From contig NW_003101673.1 of the NCBI RefSeq assembly GCF_000003855.2, positions 506,734 to 570,733 of the forward strand: a stretch of 64,000 nt of DNA, read 5' to 3'. The translations under genes and the position numbers were made by a program. Below, in pieces: positions 48,376 to 58,994 of the stretch; within the stretch, counting starts at the first letter, position 1; every line of letters starts with the position of its first letter. The notes under the pieces were generated by a model. It ran no database searches and had not been told where the DNA came from. It was given only the letters and a program-made list of their open reading frames with translations. This stretch comes from Blastomyces gilchristii SLH14081. Taxonomy: Eukaryota; Ascomycota; Eurotiomycetes; Onygenales; Ajellomycetaceae.

Positions 48376-51028
48376 CTGGATAATAACGCGGCCGCTTCCG
48401 AACTTGCTTACAAATGTAAAGGGGCCATAGCGGCCACCAATTAATTTAGCGTACAGTATATAAGAAGCCGGCGTACGCCTGTAATTGTACGCTGGCTCAA
48501 GCAATCTTTGAATCACAGTAACTTCATTCAGAAATATTTATTATAAACTGATTATAGCTCTGATGAAATTTTCTGATATCTGAAGTCATCAGAATACAGA
48601 CAATAAAAGAAAAATAATCAGAAAATTACTACTGAGCTGATAAGTTACTTTATCAGATAATGATTTTTAATAATACTAACTTTCTAATTTGAAGAAAATT
48701 ATGTGAAAATGATTATATATCAGTACTCTGATTTTATAACTCTTATCTGATAACTTCTGTGAATAATTACTTCACATGTATATATTTCTAAATCTTTCTC
48801 TTGAATCAATTGAAAACTCTGAATTTCAAACACTTCTTCAAATACTTAATTCAAATCTTTATATTTCACATTGATCATGTCTTCAGTTCAATCTCAAGAT
48901 ACACTACAAAGTCAATATACAATATCTAGAATCAGAGTTGAAGAATCATCAAAGAGTGTCTCTCACAGTAAATATATGAATTAGTATAAACAATCTTACA
49001 TTTATGAGAGTTATATGTTATTACATTGATGAGAACTGAACTTATTAAGAGACATTAATTGAATTTAAATCATTGATCAATAGTCATACTGAGGATTATA
49101 TAGCAGAGATATTAATGATAGTGATTAAAAATAACTATTAAGATATTAGTTTCAGTCTTCTTACAATTATAACTGATAATACTGTGAATAACTACACTAT
49201 GATAAAGAGCTTGAAGTAAAAATTGACTTTGCATTTCTGAAATAATAAATAAGATTATATTCTCTGCATTGCTCATGTGATTCAACTTATAATATAAACA
49301 CTGATAAAGAATCTTAACATTGAGATGATGAATAATAAGATAGCTGATTCTTAAGATGAGAATGAGATGAAAGTGATTACTTAAGTAACTTTTACATTCA
49401 CTTTATAAAAGATAATATTTTTTGATAACACTTTTTAATAATGCTACTGTTAATTTTAAATAGATTGACTAATAATTTAAATATCACAGATTTGAAACAT
49501 TACTAATGTGATTTGTATCTTCTCTAAACAACAATAATGATTTCATGATATTTAATAAATAAATAAATCAGTCACATCACTGAATATGATACAGAATGTT
49601 AGAATATGATGAAGTTCAATATATGAGATAACTATTCAGACTCTTTGATTATATCAGATAATTGATCATTGAGTGTAACACTCTGATTAAGAAAAGATTC
49701 AGATGTTGAAACTTTCTGATATGAAGTGAACTCAGTTGAAATATATGATTGATTTACTGTTTCAGTTTTATAAGATAATGAAGACAGTCTCAATCACTCA
49801 TGCATCAATACTGCAGTCAGCCTGATGAGTGTATAACAGTTTATTTACTCATCTTGAGAAGCAGTTGAATCACTTAAAAAGAAATTCAGTCTGGGATAAT
49901 GCTATAGTGCAGGCTATTATTGCTGTAAGAAATAAACTGGTATATTATTACAGCAAAACTGAACAATCTTTTGCAAAGTACTATACTATAGCAGCTCTAC
50001 TAGATCTCTTCTGTCAAGTTAATATCTACACTTCTCAAGATTGAATAGAGGAGAAATAAGACTCATATATCAAATTAGTCTGAGACTACTATAATATCAA
50101 CTATCAGAGATTTGAATGAGCAGATGTTAGAGATGTAAAGATAGTGAAATATAATTCTCTAATAAGTACTGATCTTTGATAATACTTCATATTACATAGA
50201 ACTATAATACTAACTTTGAAACAGAACTTGCATACATTGATTGTAACTGAAAATCAGGCAAAACTATATACTTGTAAAACTGAATTTAACTGCTATCTTC
50301 AAGATAATTCAATGAATTTACACATCAAATCAATTCTAGAGTTATGAAAAATTGTTGAGAGTACATAGTTAACTGTTACACTGATAATATGTGATATTCT
50401 AACAATTTTATTGACAGTGATGAAAATGAAGTAAAAGTTCAACTCAAGCTGAGATATTTATCACTATCACTGAGAACTATTATAAGAAGAAACAATCAAG
50501 AAACTCATGATTGTAAAACATGAAATTATTAGACAGTTCAATATCTCTGATCACAGTATATCAGAGAAGTGTAGTTTTCATGAGAAAGTGAAGAATAAAC
50601 TTGTACAAGAATGTATTTAGTTGTTTCATAAGCATTATCAATAATTATTATCAAATTCTGATTATATAAGTAATCACTGAATGAACTGAATGAGACTGAA
50701 TTTAATCTTCAGTTTTAGTCTTATTCTGATTTTGAAAGAATGATCATCTTTCACAGTCTATTCTAAGAAATTACTCTCATTTCACTGTTCTTGCATTAAA
50801 TCTGATCATTTTTCACACCATTTCTCTCAGAAATGATTCATTTTCAGATTTTTTTGATGCTTGATCCTGGTGAGACTCACGCCAAGAAATGTATGAGATC
50901 AGACCAAATGAAACTAAATGTGAAATTCATGATCTCACCGGCCTGTCTAATTACTCTTATTAATGAGCATGTTAATAAGCTTCAGAACAATCTTCAGTGT
51001 TTAACAGATAGAAGAAGTTAACTAATAG

Positions 51029-51535
51029 TAGACTAATTATCAAGATTATAAATTTCATGTTTAATTTCATTTAGTCTGATCTTATACATTTCTTGATGTA
51101 AATTTCACTGAGACTAATGATTAAAAAAACATGCAAAGTAACTATATATCAGATCTCAAAATGAAATCATAACTTAGAAAAAATAAGAAAGTAATCTCAT
51201 TTAATTTCATTTAGTTTCATTCTTAATATAAAGTTACTATTTTTAGACATTTTAAGGTTTTTTTTAGACTATTTTTAATTTTTTAAAAAAGTAACACTTT
51301 TTGATAACACTTAAATGAGATTTAAAGTCATTTAAAGTAATAAAAATAATTTAAATTGACAAGTGAAAATCATAGTCTTATTTGAAAAATATGATAAGAG
51401 TAGACAGTAAGTCTCACTGAGACAGTATGAAACTACTATCTAATCTTAAAACTGTGTAATGAGATCAGTTAAATTAATAATAAAATCATTAAATATTCTG
51501 ATTCTAATCTCAGACACGGTCACACAGTCAGTCTA
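51029..51535 (-). mobile_element. hAT-type MITE, copy 1 (507 bp)
   Basis: TAGACTAATT at the left and CACAGTCAGTCTA at the right, with 8-bp duplications ACTAATAG and ATTAACAG differing by two C/T changes. It is the reverse-oriented homologue of 54480-54985, and its termini match the hAT at 36121-50949, which probably mobilised it. No ORF. Confidence 0.88.
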
Positions 51536-51941
51536 ATTAACAGAGATATAAAGTATCTTTCATATAGAGAAAGTAGCACTCACTATTTAAAGATAAGAGC
51601 AGCAGTATAAATATTAACAGTAATAGAAGTAACTGACTTAAGTTAAAAATGATGATTTTCTCACTGAATCTGCACAGTGACTAAATGTCTTATTTAAGAA
51701 AGACTTCAAATCACTCTCTAGAACTCTGTGAACACTTGTAATCTCAAGAGAACTGTGTAATACTGAGTGAGATATGTTCAGAAATAGAACTTACTACTCA
51801 AATGTAATAAGAGATAGATTCAATTTTATATAAGAGACAGACATTTCACACTTCATCTATAATATAGAAGAGAATCAAGTATACAGAGAATAAGTATATA
51901 CAGTACTCTTAAGAGAGAAGATCTGTCTCATCTGTGATTAT
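51536..51941. other. Gene-free flank between the MITE and H3
   Basis: AT-rich, no open frame of note, no recognised repeat. It is the continuation of the flank that carried the interrupted ORF. Confidence 0.4.
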
Positions 51942-52269
51942 TATGACGGGCTGCGCTCAATCAATTATATAGACTATTTTATTACACTTTATAGATTTCT
52001 ATTCTCCTGCTCTGAAGCTCCGATTCTCAGCTGATCATAGATTCTTATTCTTCCGCCCCGAAGCTCCGATTCTCAGTCATCAATTCTCAGCTGAAAAACT
52101 CACAGAATTTCTATTCTTCTGCTCTGAAGTTTTATTATATATGTGTATAAATATTCACTCTGATTGCTGATTTCTGCACTTTTTCTTTTTTTCTTCTCTA
52201 ATGTTTTTCACTTTGTTATATAAGATCTATAAATATCATACTGATCTATTCAGTGTAGGCCTCTTACAC
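51942..52269 (+). repeat. 5' LTR of H3, with internal duplication
   Basis: Starts TATGACGGGCTGCGC and ends CTTACAC. It is 55 bp longer than the 273-bp H1 LTRs because the block ending GAAGCTCCGATTCTCAG occurs twice (around 52012-52037 and 52060-52086). The following leader also repeats an ATTGTCTTCTTATTA block. Confidence 0.85.
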
Positions 52270-54386
52270 TTGAAAAACATTCATTGTCTTCTTATTAGAA
52301 ATAATTATTCACATTTATTGTCTTCTTATTAAAAATGATTATTCATTGAGAAGATATCTGAACATATAACAATATGTAAGAAATAAGAGAAATGAATAAT
52401 CAGTTAAGCAGACACTGAGTTCTTAGATAGAAGCTTACTCATCAGTCACTCTGATCTCATAACAAGATCTTGTGAAAAGAATAAGATCTTATAAAAGAAT
52501 ATCAGTGAAAGACTCAAGAGCTCTGACATCTTAGATGTATATATTCATACAATTACACTTCTTTCAATTTTATAGATATCATATATTTAATAAACAATAT
52601 AATCATGTCTAATAATAATATGAGAGAACTCTCAAATGCAAGCATAGACACAGTATCACAGTGACTCTGAGCAATGTTGAAATTATAACAACAATAAATA
52701 GCTGATATGCATGTAACTCAACAACATCAATATAAAGAGATTCAATGATTATCTCAATAAGAAACCTCTGCACAGATAATTTCAACACTGACAGAATTGA
52801 ATATGAATATAATATAAGCACTGAAGAAATGCTTAAATACTTCTGCATATTTTAATACTTCTGATCTCACTGTCTACTTATCATGAAGGTTGAAAATGCT
52901 CATGAAACTAAGTATAGATGAAGATGTCATCAGTTCACTAATTAATTAAGATTGATATATCAATGAATAATTGAAGAATTGTATGAGACAGAAGTTTTAT
53001 TCATAGATGAAAGCATGTGAATCAGCATTGCAAATATCTGATAATACTATTAAATATCTTGATATTCTGTTCTGAGACACTGCTATATAACAGAAAGTAT
53101 TAGATTGATTACAGAGTATCTGACAGAGAAACACCTTTCTTATAACATTCATTTCTGACTTTGACATCAAGATTCTAGAAGTAGATAGTCAATCTTGAGA
53201 GAATTGAATGAAGATTAGTATACTTGAGAAGATATTAACTTTTGAACTCTTACAGACTCTTATAAGTGAAGATAAAGACCTAATCTATGAAGGCTTCTGC
53301 ATACAACTTCAGACATTGAATAACTGTCGTATCAAGCTCAAGAGTATACAGAACAGTGATAGAAGATATTACATCTCAGTCACTTATATATCTGCACTGA
53401 AGAATGACAATGCAGATGTTATGAATTGAGTGAACTTAAATGTCTATATATAAACAAGAGTTTTTACTGTCTGAACAGACTTCTGAGTCTCTGAGATCAC
53501 TTCTGAAGAAGTCACTGATCAATGTTAATAAGAGATGTATATCAATTGTAATCAATCAGAACATATTGCTTTCAACTGTCAATCAGTCTATATATCTTCT
53601 TATCTAAAAGAAAGATTAATGCTGGCAGTCCATGCTAATCACATTGCATTGAAGAAAGATTCAGAAGATGACTATAAGAATGTCTCAATGAAACAGGGAA
53701 AAGATTAGCTTCTGTTCAAATTCACAAACAGAAGCTTGAAGAGATCAGATGATAATAATTTAAAGAAAAAATGATAATAAATGTAATTCTTATATCTACT
53801 ATAATGAATAACATGTATAATATGAAGACTATGATAGATAGCAGTCTATGTCTCTATGCAATGATTAAATCTTCAGTTATAAGATATTATAATCTTCAGC
53901 ATATCTTCTTATCAAAACTCTGACTTCTTGCAGAATTTAATGATTTAAAAAACATTTGCACTTATTACATGATGAAACTAAATATAGCTGTTGAAGAATA
54001 TCAGCATGAGAATACTTATGCATATAAAGTTGACAATCTTGACTATAATTTTATGTTAGAACTTGTCTAACTATCTGAACAAGGCATCTTGTTAAATACT
54101 TGAAACAGAAGCTTGATATTCTCTAACAATGATAGAATTCACAAAGATGACATTTATAAAACTATGAACCTGACACAGATCTCTGTCAATACTTATAAAA
54201 TGCTCTTTAAAAGAAGTCACTGATAGCAGAATTATGTGACAATCTATTTCATCAGTCTAATCAATATTAAGAAAGCTCTAGAAAAGTGATTCTATACTAT
54301 AATAACAGATTCTTATATTAAACTCTCTTAATAATATCATGAATATCTAGATATCTTCTGATAAGATAATATTATGAATATACTTC
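52270..54386 (+). pseudogene. H3 gag and protease
   Basis: The piece 53208-53429 is gag and matches H1 21840-22040. The knuckle near 53530-53580 reads Y-I-N-C-N-Q-S-E-H-I-A-F-N-C, the first Cys lost to Tyr. Protease near 53790-54000 is shared with H1. Ends at the LINE C insertion. Confidence 0.78.
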
Positions 54387-54444
54387 TTATTATTATTATT
54401 ATTCTTCAATTATAGATGTATACAGTCAGAGACTATGACATCTA

Positions 54445-54467
54445 TCTGAGAACTTTTAGTTCTCAGA
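54445..54467 (-). other. 3'-terminal stem-loop of LINE C RNA
   Basis: Perfect 10-bp stem with a three-base loop. The outermost pair is T:A here against C:G in LINE A, a paired change that keeps the stem. Confidence 0.7.
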
Positions 54468-54479
54468 GTTTTTCCTATA

Positions 54480-54985
54480 TAGACTGGCCGTGTGACCGTG
54501 TCTGAAACCAGAATCAGAATTTTTGATAGTTTTATTATCAATTTGACTCATCTCATTACACAGTTTTAAGATTAGATAGTAGTCTCATACTGTCGCAGTG
54601 AAACTTACTGTCTACTCTTGTCATATTTTTCAAATGAGATCATGATTTTCACTTCTCAATTTAAATTATTTTTATTGCTTTAAATCACTTTAAATCTCAT
54701 TTGAGCATTATCAAAAAGCATTACTTTTTAAAAAATTAAAAATAGTCTAAAGAAAACCTTAAAATGTCTAAAAATAGTAACTGTATATCAAGAATGAAAC
54801 TAAATGAAATCAAATGAGATTACTTTCTCATTTTTTCCAAGTCATGGTTTCATTTTGAGATCTGATATATAGTCACTTTGCATGTTTTTTTAATGATTAG
54901 TCTCAGTAGAATTCACACCAAGAAATGTATGAGACCAGATCAAATGAAACCAAATGTGAAATTCATAATTCCGGCGGCCAGTCTA
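54480..54985 (+). mobile_element. hAT-type MITE, copy 2 (506 bp), in the LINE C 3' UTR
   Basis: TAGACTGGCCG at the left and CGGCCAGTCTA at the right, a perfect 11-bp inverted end, with 8-bp duplications TTCCTATA and TTTCTATA. The intact site is visible in LINE B (TTCCTATATC at 18274-18283), so the insertion is exact. It keeps CpGs at both ends but few inside. Confidence 0.93.
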
Positions 54986-55278
54986 TTTCTATATCTATAA
55001 AGTCAACTATTATACATTTATCAATTTCAGATATGCAAAATCAGAAAATTTCAGCTCAGAATATAAAAACTGTTTACAAATTGCAGTATTTCAACATCTT
55101 CTGATACTTTGAAATTATTTGAAAATATCATGACAAAGGAAAAGAGAACATAGTCTTAAAGATAGACATATTAAATAGATAGATAGAAAAGAACAGAAAT
55201 GAAAAAGTATATTAAAGAGAGACTATAACAAAATAAAATTATTACAAGATAGTGTAGAGCTGTTTTAACAGATTATAT

Positions 55279-56660
55279 CTAATCAATTTTCATGTCTTTA
55301 AATTCAGATACTTCTGAATTCAGTCATTTTATTATAGCTGCTTGAGTTTCTGATAGAAAGTCTATTAAGTATTTAATTTCTATCTCAGTTGAGAATAAGA
55401 ACCTTATATTTAATTAATTTAAATCATACTTCTTCTTCAATCTGACTCTGAGACTATTATATAATACATAATGCATTATAATATGCTCTGAATTTTCATT
55501 TGCATTGCAGAATAAGCATTCTGTTGAATCAAATCTATCATTAAATCTTTATATATAGAATTTGAAATAATCATGTTCTAGTTTCAGCTGAATTATAGAT
55601 GAGAATACTTTCTTTTTACATTTAATTAAACAAGATTTTCACTTAGATTTTGTCTCAAATTATGAATAATGTATGCTCTTCTTTTGTTTCTGTCAGCTTT
55701 CATTTCACTTGTTTAAATAAGATTCTTTTATCTTTCTCTTTATAAAAGATCAGAACACTGTTTTTTAAATAGATCTGCTTAATTCTCAACTCTTTTTTGC
55801 TGCTGAATCAGTCAATTCATTGTCATGAATATTCATATGAGTAGAAACTTAGTGTAGATGAATTATTAGTTTTAATATTCTTCTCTTATGAACTTTTATA
55901 ACAGAATTTAAAATCAGTTTAAGATTCATTTGATCATTATGAATCTGACTATTTTTAAGTCTTTTCAAAGCAGCTTGACTATTAGAGAATATTCATGTCT
56001 CTTTCAAGCTATTTCCTCTTTTATAAGATTTTATCTTAATAAGTTTGAAGACTTTTACTATTATAAATAGTTCAGCATTGAAGACTTCAGATTCACAGCT
56101 TAAATTTCAGAAATCTGAGATGAACTTGATATCATCTTCAGTATAAGTAATGTCTGTATCTAATCTGTTCAAACTCTTATTTTTTGAGTCATCTGAGTAA
56201 ATCAGAATAGAGTCTTTTATATTAATTGTAGAGATCTTCTTCAAATACTGTTTATATTCTCTCTCTTTAGATAGTTCACTTATTTATAAGTCTATAAGAG
56301 ATTTCACCTTTTCTCTTCAGAGAGATATCTTCTCATGATTAATTTTCTCAATATTTAATAAAGAAAATTGATTATTAATCAGTGAATATAATCTATACAG
56401 TTGAGAGAGCATTTTCTTTGAAGAATTATTCTTATTTCAATTAAGAAATCTATTTCAATTCAGTTCATTTTCTGAGTTGATTGATGAAAATGAAGAAGAG
56501 ACTCTTTCTCTGATTATATAATTTAAGCTCATCTTCATGACTCTCAGAGTATAGTTCATACAGGCCTTTTCAAATTGAATAGTAGAAGGTGAAATTGAAG
56601 CTTCAATTTTCATTGCTTTAATAGAAGATGATTTGAATGCTCTCAGAATTCTTCTGAAAG
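55279..56660 (-). pseudogene. LINE C ORF2 C-terminal fragment: RNase H and CCHC tail
   Basis: One frame ending at TAG 55281-55279. Aligns with LINE B 18567-19950: F-S-(N/D)-S-Q-A-A near 55980 and N-I-H-D-N-E near 55830. Trp and Gly codons are mutated as in the other copies. Ends abruptly at the G3 LTR. Confidence 0.87.
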
Positions 56661-56828
56661 TGTCATTCAAAGATTGCTTAAGCCAGCGTACAATTACAGG
56701 CGTACGCCGGCTTCTTATATACGTTATCTAAATTAATTAGTGGCCGCTAGGGCCCCCCTTTACATTCATAAGCGTGTTCGGAAGCGGCCGCGTTATTATC
56801 CGGCGGTCGTACGTTCTTCTGAATCACA
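56661..56828 (-). repeat. 3' LTR of G3 (168 bp), CpG-retaining
   Basis: TGTCATTCAAAG to CTGAATCACA on the plus strand, containing GGCGTACGCCGG and GCGGCCGCG. CpGs also persist about 90 bp further in (GCGGATTAGCGCG at 56887-56900), where G2 has TGCAGATTAACATG. Confidence 0.9.
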
Positions 56829-56840
56829 TTCTCTCTCACC
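56829..56840 (-). other. Polypurine tract of G3
   Basis: Reads GGTGAGAGAGAA on the element's coding strand, immediately before the 3' LTR. Confidence 0.75.
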
Positions 56841-57359
56841 AGATTCAGTCACGCTCACATGACCATGACATACACTCTAACTTCATGCGGATTAGCGCGT
56901 CACTAGTGTTCATGATAGTGTAGTCTATTCCTGATTCAGCTAGCATTCTGTGTACACTCTTATAAAGAAACTTTCACTATATTATATTACTTATTCACTA
57001 ACTTTTTTCCTTCTTCAATTATCTTCTTTATCATCATCATATTGAATATTATTATCTTATTCAAGATTTCTACTTCTTCTTCTATTCAATGCTTTCTATT
57101 TGTTCATCTATTACATTATACACATTTCTGGCAATGATCTCTTATTCTCATAACAAGTGTTATTATAGTGTCTATATCAGACAGTTTATTAGCAGTAAGT
57201 GTAATATGTTGTGAAACATGATCAGAACTTGTTTTCTTCTAACAATTATCAGAACATATTACTATAAATGACACATCTTCTTTATCTTCTTATACACTCT
57301 CAACTGCTTTTCTTCTCAGCAGACTTCTAATCATGTTTTCTAGCATAATTTTTGCGTAA

Positions 57360-58811
57360 ATGCAGATGCTGATGTTTGTTTTTATTCACATAAAATCTTC
57401 ACATATTGACAGATCTGCATTCACTGATAATAGTGAATATCTCAATATTGAATCATTGATTAAAAACTTGAAGAACATGATAATGAAGAAATTGTTTATA
57501 TCATGTATAATCAGATCTTTCATATCTTTCTCTATTTTCTCTGTTTCTTCTTCTGTTACTCTCTATTAATCTTCTACACCTGTCTCTGTATCTGATTCTC
57601 CTGCTCTTACTATCTCTATTTCTGTAACTCTCACTCTCACTACTTCTGCTTCTTCTGCTTCTATTATCTCTGCTTTTATTATCAGCTCTTCTCATTTCAA
57701 GAAGATGTTATATAGACTTAATGAATTACATTTCTCAGTGTATATACTTCTGCTCTTCTTATCAATCTCTAAAATAATTTATTATATGAAGACTGTGTAC
57801 AACACAACTATTTAAAGCTCAGTTATAGACATCAATTATTATATTCATTTTAAGTATTTATAATGAGATAATTATTTATTCATGTTAAAGAATCATCTCT
57901 CTTCTTAACAGTATTAAAATTATAAGTCTTTTCTTTTTTCATCTTTTCTTTCTGATACTGATTTTTCTGTTCTTAGAAAAAATCATTATAAGTTTTATTA
58001 TATATGAAGTTATATATTTATGATTAAGAAACTTTTTATAATCATCAAATTCAATATTGTGAGTATATTCACTCTGATAAATATCTTCAGAATAATTAAT
58101 CTGTATCAGTCTATTCTCTAATATTTATTATCTGACTTTGTAATGCAGGTGAAGAAATATCTGTGTTTTCAGAAATGAGAAATACAGATATCATACTTTT
58201 TTACATCTATAGATATAAGGCTTGTACATCTTATCTGAGATGTTATTATGAGAATAAGCTATTCATACACTGTATTCTACTTTCTGTATTCTCTCATGTC
58301 TCTCTCTCTCTTTCTGAGAAGCCTTGTGCATGTTATAATTGTATGTACAACTCTAAGATCAGCAGGTTTTCATTCAGTAACTATTCTCATCTCTGATTTT
58401 ACAGTTTTCATATACTAATAATAGTTCTTAGTTACTCTGATGCCAGAGATCATTTCAATTGAAGATGATTATACTGCTGAGACTACTCTCTCTCACTCTT
58501 AAGCTTCTCTTATCACTTTCTCTTTCTTCTCTGTGAGAAAGGTTGTGTGTATATTGAATTATAAGTATTCAGTCTCAGATGACTTCTGCTATCATTTATT
58601 CAGTTCTGTATCTTCTTCTTCTTTTATTTCTTTCATCTCTGTTCTCTCTGTCTTGACTTCTAATTCTGCAGATTTCATGCTCTTCTTCAATTTTTCTACA
58701 CACACATGTATGTATTTCTATATTAGCATTTCAGTCAATCTTGTGATAAATGATATTAATGTTGTATGCAGAGTGATAGAGAAATCAGAGATATATATAA
58801 TATTATTATAA
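57360..58811 (+). pseudogene. Extra ORF of element G on the strand opposite gag-pol (copy G3)
   Basis: 484 codons between the first ATG and the final TAA, with first (57360-57569) and last (58533-58811) segments in the same frame and the Cys-rich middle (58163-58396) shifted by indels. The middle has C-T-S-Y-L-R-C, then K-P-C-A-C-Y-N-C-M-Y-N-S-K-I-S. The last segment, 92 codons, is fully open. It starts about 530 bp inside the LTR and converges with pol, which ends near 58995. Confidence 0.55.
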
Positions 58812-58994
58812 GAGTGGCTTACAGCTCTTGAATTTCTTACAGATCTCAAGTTTTGAGATTTTCTTTATTTTTAGTGTTATTCAGATGATGTGGCATTAAA
58901 AATAGATTAAATATATAACATATGAAAATGAATGAGATGTACATGATAATATTTATCTTTTTACAGCTAATTCTTACAGTTGATAATCAATTCA

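Larger units (their letters stand above)
39436..48517 (+). mobile_element. Ty3/Gypsy retrotransposon copy G2, complete, inserted in the hAT transposase
   Basis: Flanked by 4-bp GTAA duplications (39432-39435, 48518-48521). It has a 167-bp 5' LTR and a 3' LTR split by an inverted-repeat element. Gag, frameshift site, pol and the opposite-strand ORF are all present. Pol keeps one frame from 41250 to 45335; gag has one indel between its ATG and the zinc knuckle. Confidence 0.93.
47466..48517 (+). repeat. 3' LTR of G2, split (47466-47499 and 48385-48517)
   Basis: The first 34 bp differ from the 5' LTR at eight positions, all C-to-T or G-to-A, five in CG and three in CC/GG contexts. The remaining 133 bp, beyond the inserted element, keep nearly all CpGs. 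Confidence 0.9.
39240..50620 (+). pseudogene. hAT transposase, split by G2 (39240-39435 joined to 48518-50620)
   Basis: Cuts and pastes the transposon. After removing G2 and one GTAA duplication, the frame is continuous. Left part: I-P-G-H-E-I-Y-E-K-L-N. Right part, all in one frame: V-S-L-T-V-N-I followed by I-C-Y-Y-I-D-E-N (catalytic-domain region), I-I-T-D-N-T-V-N-N around 49166, the cysteine/His motif C-I-A-H-V-I-Q-L around 49272, and Y-Y-Y-S-K-T-E within 49829-50044. The C-terminal dimerisation domain is at 50333-50560 with K-F-N-S-S for the usual RLFNSA and D-I-Y-H-Y. Stops are mostly TGA at Trp positions. TAG at 50618 may be the true end or a mutated codon. Confidence 0.88.
36121..50949 (+). 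mobile_element. hAT-superfamily DNA transposon, interrupted by Gypsy copy G2
   Basis: Begins TAGACTGACCGTGTGACC and ends CCGGCCTGTCTA (short inverted ends), flanked by perfect 8-bp duplications ATTACTCT (36113-36120 and 50950-50957). An 8-bp duplication is the hAT hallmark. The internal transposase supports it. Without G2 the element is about 5.7 kb. Its last 75 bp are nearly the same as the ends of the MITEs at 51029-51535 and 54480-54985. Confidence 0.92.
35540..51021 (+). pseudogene. Decayed coiled-coil ORF split by the hAT transposon (35540-36120 joined to 50958-51021)
   Basis: With the hAT and one copy of its target duplication removed, the frame runs 215 codons including TAA at 51019-51021, with about 12 internal stops. 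The C-terminal 70 residues are a heptad-like Leu/Lys/Glu/Gln stretch: A-A-I-L-D-T-I-K-E-L-K-Q-L-K before the insertion and T-L-I-N-E-H-V-N-K-L-Q-N-N-L-Q after it, in the same frame. The start at 35540 is the nearest ATG but is followed by two stops (K-stop-N-K-stop-L), so the true start may lie elsewhere or upstream of an intron. It could be a host gene or the gag-like part of another mobile element. I do not recognise it. Confidence 0.45.
51942..54386 (+). mobile_element. Ty3/Gypsy copy H3, 5' part (LTR to protease), broken by LINE C
   Basis: LTR and internal sequence match H1 from 17853 to 23045 (without LINE B). The break is at GAATATAC, where H1 continues into pol (23040-23048). The rest lies right of the window beyond LINE C and G3. 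Confidence 0.87.
54387..56660 (-). mobile_element. LINE C: Tad1-type LINE, 3' portion, cut by G3
   Basis: Starts with the (TTA)n tail complement at 54387-54403, then hairpin, 3' UTR with a MITE inside, and the end of ORF2. Matches LINE B 18189-19950. The 5' part is displaced beyond G3, outside the window, so no second target duplication is visible. Confidence 0.9.
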
